A stretch of DNA of 64,000 nt from Oscillospiraceae bacterium (GTDB lineage Bacteria; Bacillota; Clostridia; Oscillospirales; Acutalibacteraceae). This document shows, one piece after another, positions 44,069-53,281 of this stretch (position 1 is the stretch's first letter; the number at the start of each line of letters is the position of its first letter). The position numbers and the translations under genes were made by a program. The stretch covers positions 54,029 through 118,028 of the forward strand of contig JAISBE010000015.1 in the NCBI GenBank assembly GCA_031266365.1, read 5' to 3'. The notes under the pieces were generated by a model. It saw only the letters and a program-made list of their open reading frames with translations, had not been told where the DNA came from and did no database searches.

Positions 44069-44703
44069 TTAAATGTGGGTTGAGGTTTTAAGGTGTAACT
44101 TCCTCCTTCACTAATAGGGGAAAATGAGGGAAATTTTGCTTTCTAGAGGGCAAGGTTTTTGGAAAAACTTTCACGAACTTTACTGGGGATTTTTGTTTAA
44201 CTTTTAGATGCTGTCGTTTTGAGGTGTGGCAGCAAGAATTAATTTTGTGCTGAGTTTTTTAGATGATAATTTCCCCCTTCACTAATAGGGGAAAATGGGG
44301 GAAATTTTGCTCTCTGGAGGGCAAGGTTTTCGCACAAACTTTCACGAACTTTCACGGAGATTTTTGTGTAAATTTTTGGTGCTGTCGTTTTGAGGTGTGG
44401 CAACTGAGGTTGAGGTTTTAAGTGTGAATTCCTCTCTTTTGCAGTTACTTTCGTGCAATATAAACATATTATTCTGTATATTAATGGACAAGCTTTGGTA
44501 TATATCAATACTTATTTTAGAAAAATTGGCTTGCTGTTCAGCTATTGAGGGGCGGCAACGGAGCTTCTGGGATTGGGTTTTTAGGTGATAAATTCCTCCT
44601 TCACTAATAGGGGAAAATGAGGGAAATTTTGCTCTTTAGAGGGCAAGGTTTTTGTAAAAACTTTCACGAACTTTGTCTGAGATTTTTGTTCAAATTTTTG
44701 TGA
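44069..44703 (+). repeat. Triplet of the two-hairpin repeat downstream of lysS
   Basis: Three copies (about 44069-44228, 44229-44402 and 44560-44703) of the unit also found after glyS: CCTTCACTAATAGGGGAAAA, then the palindrome-like TTTTGCTCTCTGGAGGGCAA, then ACTTTCACGAACTTT, ending GCTGTCGTTTTGAGGTGTGG in the first two copies. Copies 2 and 3 are separated by about 150 unrelated bases. Relative to lysS (minus strand) the orientation equals that after glyS. Confidence 0.8.
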
Positions 44704-44717
44704 GCTCGCCAGCTAAT

Positions 44718-46217
44718 TCAAGTATCTTTTGGTCTCATTGTTGGAAAAAGAACCACGTCGCGTATAGAGGCACTGTCAGTCAAAAGCATGACTAGGCGAT
44801 CGATACCCATACCCATGCCTCCAGTTGGGGGCATACCGTATTCGAGTGAAGCTAAAAAATCTTCGTCCATCATGCTGGCTTCATCCATTCCCGCCTCGCG
44901 CAAAGCCATCTGATTTTCGAAGCGCTTGCGTTGGTCCAATGGATCATTCAATTCTGAGTAAGCATTAGCTATTTCCCTGCGTGTAATGAACAGCTCAAAT
45001 CTTTCCACAAGTTCGGGATTACCTTGTTTTCGCTTTGCCAGCGGGGAAACTTCTATCGGATAATCGTAAACAAATGTGGGCTGCAAAAGCGTTTGTTCGA
45101 CTCTCTCTTCAAACACAAGATTTAAAATTTCTCCCCATGTTGCATATTTTTTAGGAAATATTCCCATAGATTTTGCAATTTTTTCCGCTTTTTCATCATC
45201 TTTTTTAAATTCCCAAAAATCTATTCCCGTAACTTCTTTCACCGCATCTATCATACTGACTCTACGAAACGGTAACGTTAAGTCAATTTTTTCGCCTTGA
45301 TAATCAACCTTCTCGCCTTTACCGAGGGCTTTTGCAGCAGCACATATTAAATTTTCAGTCAATTTCATCATGCCGCGAAAGTCGGTGTAAGCTTCATAAA
45401 GTTCAATGGTTGTAAATTCTGGATTATGCTTAACCGACATGCCTTCATTTCTGAATAAGCGACCAATTTCGTAAACCTTTTCCATGCCGCCAACAATAAG
45501 CCTTTTAAGGTAAAGCTCTGGCGCAATTCTTAAAAATAAATCAAGATTTAGCGTATTGTGATGCGTTAAAAATGGCCGTGCCGTCGCGCCGCCTTGAATT
45601 GTGCTCAAAACAGGTGTTTCAACTTCTATATAATCAAGCTTATCCAAAAATTCCCTAATAGTCCTTATTACCACGCTGCGACTTACGAACGTATCCTGTA
45701 CCCGCGGATTGACAATTAAATCTAAATACCTCTGCCTATACCGCAAATCGGTATCTTTTAAACCGTGAAACTTATCTGGCAACGGAAGAAGAGATTTTGA
45801 GAGCAATGAGAGCTCCTTTGCGTGTACCGAAATTTCCCCACGGCGCGTTTTAAAAACAAAACCATGAACAGAAACTATATCACCGATATCCCATTTTGAA
45901 AGATTTTCGTAAACTTCCTCTCCAACATCGTTAACACGAATATAAACCTGTATTCTTCCGCTGCGATCTTGGATATCAACAAAAGTGGCTTTCCCCATAT
46001 CGCGCCAGCTCATTATTCTTCCAGCGATGCGAATATCTTGATTTTCCAAATTTTCAAATTTATCTTTTATCTCTCGCGCTGAGGTGTCTCGTTTGCAGGC
46101 TGTAATTTCAAATGGGTCTTTACCTTGCCTTTTCAGTGCTTCTAATTTTTCTCTTCTTATTCTCAAAAGCTCACTTTTATCTTCCGCTATCTCCTCTATT
46201 TCGTCGTCTAGATTCAC
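44718..46217 (-). CDS. lysS: Lysyl-tRNA synthetase (class II)
   Basis: Charges tRNA-Lys. The start is GTG at 46217, 8 bases after AGGAG, giving 499 residues, the usual length; an ATG seven codons upstream has no site. The N-terminal OB-fold anticodon domain contains [20 protein letters not shown]. The catalytic domain has PFLTHHN, motif 2 [17 protein letters not shown] and motif 3 [13 protein letters not shown] near the end. It follows greA (about 55 bases), the typical clostridial greA-lysS pair. No T-box upstream. A triplet of short repeats lies immediately after its stop. Confidence 0.97.
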   Translation of the reverse strand: MNLDDEIEEIAEDKSELLRIRREKLEALKRQGKDPFEITACKRDTSAREIKDKFENLENQDIRIAGRIMSWRDMGKATFVDIQDRSGRIQVYIRVNDVGEEVYENLSKWDIGDIVSVHGFVFKTRRGEISVHAKELSLLSKSLLPLPDKFHGLKDTDLRYRQRYLDLIVNPRVQDTFVSRSVVIRTIREFLDKLDYIEVETPVLSTIQGGATARPFLTHHNTLNLDLFLRIAPELYLKRLIVGGMEKVYEIGRLFRNEGMSVKHNPEFTTIELYEAYTDFRGMMKLTENLICAAAKALGKGEKVDYQGEKIDLTLPFRRVSMIDAVKEVTGIDFWEFKKDDEKAEKIAKSMGIFPKKYATWGEILNLVFEERVEQTLLQPTFVYDYPIEVSPLAKRKQGNPELVERFELFITRREIANAYSELNDPLDQRKRFENQMALREAGMDEASMMDEDFLASLEYGMPPTGGMGMGIDRLVMLLTDSASIRDVVLFPTMRPKDT

Positions 46218-46274
46218 TTTTACAACTCCTAAATTCATAAAGGTGTGTTGTTATCTTTAATAATATGCATTTCA

Positions 46275-46748
46275 CTATTTGGTTATCTCTAAAACTTTAT
46301 ACGCCGCATATCCCGAAGGCGTTTCAACGTTTAATTTATCGCCAACTTTATGCCCCAACAATGCCTGTCCAACAGGAGATTCATCTGAAATTTTGCCATT
46401 TATAGGATCTGCTTCACTTGAACCCACTATTTTATACGAACTCGTCTCATCACATTCTATATCGTGAATTTTCACTTTAGATCCCACTTGGATAATTTTC
46501 GTATCTATCTCATTTTCATTTATGATCTTCACATTTTTTAACATGGATTCTATAGTCGCAATTCTAGCTTCCGTTATCGCTTGATCATTTTTAGCTTCAT
46601 CGTATTCGCTATTTTCAGACAAATCCCCGAAAGATAGCGCTACCTTTATTTTTTCCGCAATCTCTTTCCTGCGAATTGTTTTTAGTTCTTCCAGCTCTTT
46701 TTCCAAATTTTGCAGGCCTTCTTCTGTCAATAAAACTTCTTTTCCCAC
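46275..46748 (-). CDS. greA: Transcription elongation factor GreA
   Basis: Rescues backtracked RNA polymerase by stimulating transcript cleavage. The start is GTG at 46748 (preceded by AAGAGAG), giving 157 residues, the family norm. The N-terminal coiled coil (residues about 8-75) ends in the tip motif LSENSEYDEAKND with the acidic residues Asp and Glu that place magnesium. The C-terminal FKBP-like domain contains SDESPVGQALLGHKVGD. It lies between the comEA-like gene and lysS, all on one strand with short gaps, so a shared transcript is likely. Confidence 0.96.
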   Translation of the reverse strand: MGKEVLLTEEGLQNLEKELEELKTIRRKEIAEKIKVALSFGDLSENSEYDEAKNDQAITEARIATIESMLKNVKIINENEIDTKIIQVGSKVKIHDIECDETSSYKIVGSSEADPINGKISDESPVGQALLGHKVGDKLNVETPSGYAAYKVLEITK

Positions 46749-46810
46749 AAATACACTCTCTTTTCTCTTAAAATTTTTATACAATTAATATTTCTAAAAA
46801 ACTCTCATTT

Positions 46811-47182
46811 TTATTTACCTACATACACGAAATCTTTTATTTTTTCAAAATTTTTCTCTCCAATTCCAGCCACATTTTGCAACTCAGAAACATCTTTAAA
46901 TAAGCCATTATTCGCTCTATATTCAACTATCCTCTTGGCAAGTGTCGGGCCGATTCCTGAAATTCCCTCAGCAAGCTCCTCTTCGGTAGCCGAGTTTATA
47001 TTCAACCTCTTGGAAGTTTCTGGCTCATAATCTTGGAGTTCTGAATTTTTTTCTTTATCTATATAAACAACAGCCGGTGTGGCAACTTCCGGTATAAAAA
47101 ATGCATTATAAAAAATTATCACAGAGCAAAGTATAAGCGAAACAGCAATTAACACCCGCATTTGTTTTTCCTGTGAATTCAT
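46811..47182 (-). CDS. ComEA-like membrane-anchored helix-hairpin-helix protein
   Basis: 123 residues. One N-terminal membrane helix (VLIAVSLILCSVIIFYNAFF), a short acidic linker, then a DNA-binding double helix-hairpin-helix (about 60-120): LNINSATEEELAEGISGIGP and LQNVAGIGEKNFEKIKDFV. This is the ComEA plan, where the protein binds incoming DNA at the cell surface for competence. The usual SLBB linker domain of Bacillus ComEA is missing, so it is a short form. Other competence genes (comEC, comF) are not in the window. GGAG lies 10 bases before the ATG. Confidence 0.85.
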   Translation of the reverse strand: MNSQEKQMRVLIAVSLILCSVIIFYNAFFIPEVATPAVVYIDKEKNSELQDYEPETSKRLNINSATEEELAEGISGIGPTLAKRIVEYRANNGLFKDVSELQNVAGIGEKNFEKIKDFVYVGK

Positions 47183-47233
47183 CAAGAAATTACTCCTTGC
47201 ACAACTTAAACCTTTGCTTTTTTCATCATAACT

Positions 47234-48019
47234 TTATTTTAAATCGCGTTGCTTTAACTTTAAGATGCTGAGAACAGTTGCAGCGACTGCATAACAAACC
47301 GAAACCGCCAAACCCAGTATTATATAATTTTTTAGCTCCTGATTAAACTCGGTAAAGTCAAAAACGCGGGCATAGCTGTAATGCAATATCCAATAATTCT
47401 CCAAATGGATATCAGTTAATTTAAAAATCTCTTCAATATAGAAGCTGAATGCCATTATAATAAGATCTAACCCGTTAGAGAGTATAGCAATAGCAATAGT
47501 CCATACTTTTGATTTTATAAAAAAGGCAATTGCAGTAATCACACATATACAACACAAGTAAACAAAAACCTGAAAGCCCAGACCCAACCAAAAATTATCG
47601 GGCAATAAAAATTCTTTAACAACAATTTTGACACAAATTAAATTTGTTAAAATATTTAATATAATTAAAATAAATAAATTACAAACACTAGCAACCAATT
47701 TTGAGAAGTAAATTTGTGCGCGCTTCACACCTCTAGCAACATTCATAGATAGCAGACCACAATTAAATTCATCAATGCTAAAAATTGTAGCAAATATAGA
47801 TGCAAAAAGAAACACGTTTACGAAAAGACTGTTTAGCAATAATTCTCGTGACGATGTTTGGTAAACTAGTGTCACCTTTCCTGATGCATCAGTGCTTATC
47901 CCGGAAATTCTATTTAATATAACAGATAAAGCTGTGAAAGCGACGGTCAGCAAAGAAAAAACCCAGAACTTTCTATCGTTCCATAATTTGTAAAAATCAG
48001 ATTTTATCAAATTAAACAT
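47234..48019 (-). CDS. ABC-2 type permease, paralogue 3
   Basis: Integral membrane protein of 261 residues with about six helices, starting FNLIKSDFYKLWNDRKFWVF, a pattern seen in lantibiotic-immunity and bacitracin-type ABC-2 permeases. It is the third of three tandem paralogues. Large blocks are nearly the same as in its neighbours (FFIKSKVWTIAIAILS; LSMNVARGVKRAQIYFSKLV). No ABC ATPase gene is present on either side, so the partner must be encoded elsewhere or the genes are orphans. GGGGG lies 5 bases before the ATG. Possibly cotranscribed with comEA-greA-lysS downstream. Confidence 0.85.
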   Translation of the reverse strand: MFNLIKSDFYKLWNDRKFWVFSLLTVAFTALSVILNRISGISTDASGKVTLVYQTSSRELLLNSLFVNVFLFASIFATIFSIDEFNCGLLSMNVARGVKRAQIYFSKLVASVCNLFILIILNILTNLICVKIVVKEFLLPDNFWLGLGFQVFVYLCCICVITAIAFFIKSKVWTIAIAILSNGLDLIIMAFSFYIEEIFKLTDIHLENYWILHYSYARVFDFTEFNQELKNYIILGLAVSVCYAVAATVLSILKLKQRDLK

Positions 48020-48055
48020 AATTTCCCCCAAAAATGATAATTTACTCCTAAAATT

Positions 48056-48844
48056 TTATTTTAAATCGCATTGCTTTAACTTTAAGATGCTAATAATACT
48101 TGCAGGGATCGCATAACAAATCGAAACAACCATACCTATTATTACATAATACTTCACATTACCGTAAAAAAATGTATCTAACGTCTTTTTTACCAAATCC
48201 TTGCCACTATCAAAAATGGTTTGTTTACCGTAGTGCAATAGCCAATAGTGCCGCAGGTCCACATTAGTTAAATTAAACATACTCTTAACCAGTGAGTTCA
48301 ATATTAGGTGTATACCCGGGTTTCCAAATGCGATAGCGAGCAAAACAATGGTTATAGTCCATACTTTTGATTTTAGAAAAAAGGCAATTGCAACAACCAC
48401 GCATACCCAACATAAAGAAATGAAAACCTGAAAGCTTAAACCTAACAAAAAATTATCTGGCAATAAAAATTCTTTAACGGCGATCCTAACGCAAATTAAA
48501 CTCGTTACGATATTCAATATAGATAAAACAAAGAAGCTGCAAATACTAGCAATCAATTTTGAGAAGTAAATTTGGATGCGCGGCGCACCTCTAGCAACAT
48601 TCATAGATAACAGACCGCAACTAAATTCATTAATGATAAAAATTGTAATAAATATAGATGCAAAAATAATTACACCTCGCAACAAAGCCAGCGACAATAA
48701 CGATTGTGACCCATGATTAAATATCTCCATTTTCTCGGTTGATATAATCATTAAAATTACAAAAGCGACGGTCAGCAAAGAAAAAACCCAGAACTTTCTA
48801 TCGTTCCATAATTTGTAAAAATCCGATTTTATCAAATTAAACAT
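48056..48844 (-). CDS. ABC-2 type permease, paralogue 2
   Basis: 262 residues, six-helix ABC-2 permease with the same N-terminus FNLIKSDFYKLWNDRKFWVF. The region SMNVARGAPRIQIYFSKLIA is shared with paralogue 1 more closely than with paralogue 3, while the N-terminus matches paralogue 3. This mosaic suggests gene conversion within the cluster. The extracellular loop after helix 1 is shorter (EKMEIFNHGSQS) than in the others. GAGGG precedes the ATG. The 36-base gaps to both neighbours indicate an operon. Substrate unknown. Confidence 0.85.
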   Translation of the reverse strand: MFNLIKSDFYKLWNDRKFWVFSLLTVAFVILMIISTEKMEIFNHGSQSLLSLALLRGVIIFASIFITIFIINEFSCGLLSMNVARGAPRIQIYFSKLIASICSFFVLSILNIVTSLICVRIAVKEFLLPDNFLLGLSFQVFISLCWVCVVVAIAFFLKSKVWTITIVLLAIAFGNPGIHLILNSLVKSMFNLTNVDLRHYWLLHYGKQTIFDSGKDLVKKTLDTFFYGNVKYYVIIGMVVSICYAIPASIISILKLKQCDLK

Positions 48845-48879
48845 AATTCCCTCAAAAATGACGATTTATTCCTAAAACT

Positions 48880-49698
48880 TTATTTTAAATCGCCGCGCCT
48901 AAATTTTAAAGCGCCGATAACACCTGCAGGGATCGCATAACAAATCGAAACAACCATACCTAGTATTATATAATAATTCAGCTCGCCATAGAAAAAATGA
49001 TTTAAATTCTCTTTTATCCAACGAGTCCCACTTTCAAAAATGGCTTGACTACTATAATTTAATAGCCAATAATGCTCCAAATTAACTTCGGGTAATTTAA
49101 AAATACTTGCAACAAGAGGGTCTACTATACGCTCTATACCAGTGCTTCCAAGTACGATAGCGAGCAAAACGATGGTTATAGTCCATACTTTTGATTTTAG
49201 AAAAAAGGCAATTGCAACAACCACGCATATCCAGCATAAAGAAATGAAAATCTTAAAGCTCAACCCTAACAAAAAGTTATCTGGCAATAAAAATTTTTCA
49301 ACGGCGACCCTAACACAAATGAAACTCGTTAAAATATCCAATATAGATAAAATAAAGAAACTGCAAATACTAGCAATCAATTTTGAGAAGTAAATTTGGA
49401 TGCGCGGCGCCCCTCTAGCAACATTCACAGGCAGTATGCCACAACTAAATTCACTAACGATAAAAATTGTAATAAATATAGATGCTAAAATCAGCACCCT
49501 GCCCAAAAGATTCCCCGACAATAATTCTTGGGAAGTTCGGTAAACTAGTGTTACCTTTCCTGAAGCGTCGGTGTACGTCCCGGCAATTCTACTTGATGTA
49601 ACACCTAAAATTGCAAAACCGACGGCCATCAAAGAAAAAATCCAGAATTTATTGTCCCTCCATAATTTGTAAAAATCTGATTTTATTAAACTAAACAT
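48880..49698 (-). CDS. ABC-2 type permease, paralogue 1
   Basis: First gene of the permease triplet, 272 residues: FSLIKSDFYKLWRDNKFWIF, an extracellular loop GTYTDASGKVTLVYRTSQEL, which it shares with paralogue 3, and about six membrane helices. GGAGG lies 9 bases before the ATG. tRNA-Pro lies 58 bases upstream on the same strand. Peptide export or self-protection would be typical for this permease family, and RiPP-like peptides are encoded elsewhere in the window, but no direct link is visible. Confidence 0.85.
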   Translation of the reverse strand: MFSLIKSDFYKLWRDNKFWIFSLMAVGFAILGVTSSRIAGTYTDASGKVTLVYRTSQELLSGNLLGRVLILASIFITIFIVSEFSCGILPVNVARGAPRIQIYFSKLIASICSFFILSILDILTSFICVRVAVEKFLLPDNFLLGLSFKIFISLCWICVVVAIAFFLKSKVWTITIVLLAIVLGSTGIERIVDPLVASIFKLPEVNLEHYWLLNYSSQAIFESGTRWIKENLNHFFYGELNYYIILGMVVSICYAIPAGVIGALKFRRGDLK

Positions 49699-49756
49699 AG
49701 AGAGTTTCCTCCAAAATTATTTTCAACAAACAAAATGCTGAGCACGGCAACCTGAC

Positions 49757-49833
49757 TGGTCGAGGTGACAGGACTCGAACCTGCGGCATCTTGGTCCCAA
49801 ACCAAGCACTCTACCAAACTGAGCTACACCTCG
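49757..49833 (-). tRNA. tRNA-Pro (anticodon UGG)
   Basis: The minus strand folds as a cloverleaf: acceptor CGAGGTG/CACCTCG, D arm GCTC...GAGT, anticodon stem CTTGG/CCAAG with loop TTTGGGA (anticodon TGG, reads CCA and probably all CCN), and T arm GCAGG-TTCGAGT-CCTGT. Discriminator A and CCA are encoded. Confidence 0.97.
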
Positions 49834-50331
49834 TTATTGCTACTCTAAATTTAACTTCAAAAATTAGCTTTAGTGTCTCTTTCAATCAAAAATCGCGTTT
49901 ACCCAAATAAACACAGGTCATACTTTTCTATCACGCAAAATATCTTTAGTTTGAGTATACTCCATTAATGCTAAATTTGTCAATACTTGCCTTTGCTGTC
50001 TCACTACTCAGGCTTATTTACCATTTTGCCACTGATGCGTCTTAAGCGATCGCATTGCGTCCACTTTTTTGCACACCAATCACGATATGTTTCGCTCGTT
50101 TTTTGTCAGCGCCTGATAATTTTTAAACATACGTTCAATGATATTATAATAATTAACGTAAAGCGATATTACTTTACATTTCGCGATATCATTCTGAAAA
50201 ATGTTGTAATACCGCCATAAGTATATGGCTAGACTTCCCCAAAAATTGCACCCTAGCACCAGCAAAATTGGAGGGTTCAATATCCTCCTATTCGGGCCCC
50301 TTTCACTGCATACCTCATTTAAAATCAACGC
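49834..50331. other. Gene-free stretch between tRNA-Pro and rsmI
   Basis: Two overlapping frames of about 80 codons exist but have no ribosome sites and odd composition. A small GGAGG/CCTCC hairpin lies near 50270-50290. Nothing else recognised. Confidence 0.35.
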
Positions 50332-51165
50332 TTAAATGCTCTCAATTAATGCTTTATAAATCACACTTCTCTTAAATTTGGTTTCATGCGAAGCTCTTTT
50401 AGCTGCATCGCTTTTAGAATAGCCCTGCGCTGATAAGTTTTTTGCAAATGCCACCGCTTGTTCCATATTATATTCAACAGTAATTTCACATCCTTTTGAG
50501 CCCTCTATAACCAAGGCAATCTCCCCTCTTGGTTTCTCGTCTTTATATCGATCTATTGCATCTTTTAGCGTGGTATAAATAATCTCTTCGTGTATTTTCG
50601 TCATTTCACGGGCAATCGTAAGTTTGCGATCTCCAAATGAGGCAAAAAGGTCAGAAAGAGTTTTTGCCAATTTGTGTGGAGCTTCGTAAAATATCATAGT
50701 CCTTTTTTCGGTTCGCAATTCATCTATATGTCTTCTTCGAACTGCCTTATTCGTGCTTAAAAATCCTTCAAATGTAAAACGTCCACTTGGCAAACCACTA
50801 ACCGCTAACGCAGCAGTCAATGCGCTCGGCCCGGGCACAACTTCAATCGGAATTGATTTTTGGGCACATTCTTGAACCAGCTCCTCACCGGGATCAGAGA
50901 TTATCGGCATACCTGCATCTGAAACAAGGACGCATATCTTTCCATCCAATATTTTTCCTATTATTATTTTTCCTCTTGCTTTTTTATTATATTCAAAATA
51001 ACTTATCAATGGTTTTGAAATATCAAAATAATTCAATAGCTTTCTTGTCACTCTCGTATCTTCCGCCGCTATTAAATCCGCTTTTTTTAAGGCCTCCTGC
51101 GCGCGCGGTGAAAAATCCTTAAGATTTCCTATTGGAGTCCCCAAAATTATCAGCTTTCCAAGCAT
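50332..51165 (-). CDS. rsmI: 16S rRNA 2'-O-ribose C1402 methyltransferase RsmI
   Basis: SAM-dependent tetrapyrrole-methylase-fold enzyme that methylates C1402 of 16S rRNA in the decoding centre. It has 277 residues. Motifs: LIILGTPIGNLKDFSPRAQE at the start, AEDTRVTRKLL, VSDAGMPIISDPGEELV and VPGPSALTAALAVSGLPSG. The C-terminal helical tail (YSKSDAAKRASHETKFKRS) is typical. The start context is weak but the ATG matches the family. The ferredoxin gene lies 66 bases upstream on the same strand. Confidence 0.95.
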   Translation of the reverse strand: MLGKLIILGTPIGNLKDFSPRAQEALKKADLIAAEDTRVTRKLLNYFDISKPLISYFEYNKKARGKIIIGKILDGKICVLVSDAGMPIISDPGEELVQECAQKSIPIEVVPGPSALTAALAVSGLPSGRFTFEGFLSTNKAVRRRHIDELRTEKRTMIFYEAPHKLAKTLSDLFASFGDRKLTIAREMTKIHEEIIYTTLKDAIDRYKDEKPRGEIALVIEGSKGCEITVEYNMEQAVAFAKNLSAQGYSKSDAAKRASHETKFKRSVIYKALIESI

Positions 51166-51231
51166 AATTCAAAGATTACCGTCCTTATAATGCAAAATGG
51201 GGCGCATAAACGCCCCTGTAAAAATGAATTT

Positions 51232-51405
51232 TTAATCTTGCGGCTTAGGGGCTTCAACCGGACAAACGCCCGCACAGGTACCGCAATCGATACACAACTC
51301 TTGGTCAATAACATAGTGATTTTCGCCCTCTGAAATTGCATTAACTGGGCATTCTCCCTCACAAGCTCCGCATGAAATGCATTGGTCGTTAATTATATGT
51401 GCCAT
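51232..51405 (-). CDS. 2[4Fe-4S] ferredoxin
   Basis: Clostridial-type electron carrier of 57 residues with two cluster motifs, CISCGACEGECP and CIDCGTCAGVCP. It begins MAHIINDQ, the common start of this family. ATG at 51405 follows GGGAGG at 10 bases; longer frames upstream are not used. It is a likely electron donor for the anaerobe's redox enzymes and could supply reducing power to radical SAM enzymes such as ScfB. Monocistronic as far as visible. Confidence 0.95.
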   Translation of the reverse strand: MAHIINDQCISCGACEGECPVNAISEGENHYVIDQELCIDCGTCAGVCPVEAPKPQD

Positions 51406-51669
51406 CAGTCCACTACCTCCCTCTTTGAAATTCCTTTTAATTGTAACATATAAGATAAATTTTGCAATACTTTTATCTAAAGGAATTTGAAAATATTTCA
51501 AAAAAAACTACAAACAAGCGCCAAAATATTTCCCCGCACGCCGTTGAAGCGAACTTATGCAAAAACTAAATTCACAACTTAAAAATATCTCTAATAATAT
51601 ATACCCGAAGAAAAGTGCGAAAATGCAAATTCGTAACACAATTTTCAACAAACAATCCCAAATTAAATA
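51406..51669. other. Intergenic, nothing recognised
   Basis: AT-rich region between the divergent ferredoxin gene and the secreted-protein tandem; no ORF with a ribosome site. Confidence 0.35.
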
Positions 51670-51698
51670 TTGACATATAATAAAATCTATCATATAAT
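51670..51698 (+). promoter_or_regulatory. Consensus promoter of the tandem secreted-protein genes
   Basis: TTGACA at 51670-51675, 17-base spacer and TATAAT at 51693-51698. The spacer (TATAATAAAATCT) resembles the AT-rich spacers of the minus-strand family promoters. Confidence 0.8.
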
Positions 51699-51745
51699 AT
51701 ATTTAAAGTTGTATTTATAGCATATAAAATCCAATAAAAAAGGAG

Positions 51746-51871
51746 ACTGCAACTACCAGCTCACGCAAAAACAAAGTTAACAAATATACCCAAAAAACGA
51801 AGGGAAATAAATTAACATGAAATTTTTAAAGCGAATGCTAATCACTACCATGCTGCTTGCAACGTTACAAC
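51746..51871 (+). repeat. Direct repeat of leader plus signal-peptide region, copy 1
   Basis: About 125 bases (CTCACGCAAAAAC..., ACCCAAAAAACGAAGGGAAA, ATG and the first 20 codons) recur almost unchanged at 53156-53281. The two copies mark a tandem duplication with later divergence of the mature parts. Confidence 0.85.
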
Positions 51872-53031
51872 CAGTACCGGCCCATTCAACGTACGGAGAC
51901 ATAACCTCAGTCCAGTTCTCGCACTCAACTGAATCCAGTCCTATGGTCTGCACCGTCAAATTCACGAACGCACAGTACACCTCCGCTACCTTACAACATA
52001 GGCATGAGCTAACGGACACTGATTCAAACTGGATCGACGACGCAAGCTCGGCCGATTGACCCACGGGCGAATACACCCTGCAGACGTCTTACTCAGAAGA
52101 AACACTAGTGCAATGGCGCTTACACGCTAACGGCTCCTCACCACAACAGCGATGGTACTACTACACTCACGGTGAAAACGACGGCCTGCTACTGCCCACA
52201 ACAGCTTCATATGAACCAGCCACGCGACAGCTCCGTATCGAAACCGACCTATCTGAACTCACACCACTACATACCTACAGCAGAAAGGAGACTGCCGCAA
52301 ATGATGAGTTCCTAGCGTTGAATGCCAATACAAAACACAACCAGTACAATGAGCCCGAGGCCGAGTGCTTGAGCTCCGCTAGAACAGCGACAACACTTAC
52401 CTCAACCTGGTACCGAACCACGGCGCCGGGACCGAAGGAAAGCATCCAAGTCCAGATAAGCTTCGGTGATAGCACCCACCTTCCTGAACCCTTCAAGCGT
52501 CAAGTGAATATAAGCATAATAAATGAACCCGACAACAAGGAAGAAGAAGACGTGGCAGAGGACAACCAAGACAATAACGCAGAAGAGGATGGGGAAGCTG
52601 ACGACGTGGCTGTGCCCGGACAAGGCGATGGAGGAGGAGACGCGGATCGAGACACACTTGACCAAGAAACACAAACCGAGCCACCCCAAGTCCCTATACT
52701 AGTAACTCCGCACGGACCTCTTGACACTCCAGTGGTGCTTTACGGCTTTATTCAACCTAACAGGATCAACCCTAATCTCATCACCCTCGTTGCCATAACA
52801 CGCCCCACGGGCTATGAATTTGCGTTCGTCTGTCGGGTGTGTGGCAGGAGTGGTGCAGGAAAAATCGTTCTCGATGAACATCGGACCGAATGGGGGCAAC
52901 AAAACGCCGTTACCATGGATAAACCACCTCTGAACATCTATGGCGGAGCACCGCCTACCCTTCAATATTTGGCCGAAATTAGAGACCCAGCACGACCTCA
53001 CGATCAGTTAACTACTTACGTATTTACCTAG
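51817..53031 (+). pseudogene. Secreted protein with family C-terminal domain, interrupted by one in-frame TGA
   Basis: A 404-codon frame with a single TGA at 52057-52059 (codon 81). The signal peptide MKFLKRMLITTMLLATLQPV ends in AHS. After the TGA the same frame continues PTGEYTLQTSYSEETLVQWR, an Ig-like region with YYYTHGEND, an acidic Asp/Glu/Gly-rich linker (about 250-295), and the C-terminal domain (about 305-404). That domain has INPNLITLVAITRPT, EHRTEWGQQNAVTM and PTLQYLAEI, shared with the proteins at 26093 and 61873. The stop would be tryptophan (TGG) before one base change. TGA serves as a normal stop elsewhere (cdd, tandem cassettes), so a recoding code change is excluded; a recent null allele or readthrough remains. 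GC is high. Confidence 0.75.
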
Positions 53032-53072
53032 AATTACGCGCTTTTGTATAACAAATGAACTGCTGCTCAGGC

Positions 53073-53092
53073 GGGGGGCTTTAAAGCCCCCC
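53073..53092. terminator. GC-rich palindromic hairpin after the secreted-protein gene
   Basis: Six G, CTTT, AAAG, six C: a perfect 20-base palindrome 40 bases after the stop. No T tract follows, so classical termination is uncertain. Confidence 0.45.
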
Positions 53093-53155
53093 ATACAGCA
53101 CAGTGTGGAAACTCTTGGATAAATGGGAACTCTAGTCGTTGGGTATATCAAGGAT

Positions 53156-53281
53156 ACTGAAACTAGCCGCTCACGCAAAAACCAAGTTAACAAATATACC
53201 CAAAAAACGAAGGGAAATAAATTAACATGAAATTTTTAAAGCGAATGCTAATCACTACCATGCTGCTTGCAACTTTACAAA
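53156..53281 (+). repeat. Direct repeat of leader plus signal-peptide region, copy 2
   Basis: Matches 51746-51871 with few differences, offset 1410 bases. A further short direct repeat (AACTCTTGGATAAA...GGGTATAT) follows each gene, at about 53109 and 54111. Confidence 0.85.

Noticed and set aside
49987-50328. ORFs of 77 and 82 codons between tRNA-Pro and rsmI
   Set aside because: Neither has a start signal or coherent protein features.
52057-52059. TGA read as tryptophan (altered genetic code)
   Set aside because: TGA ends cdd, the lipoprotein gene and other genes in the window, and TGG is used for Trp throughout.
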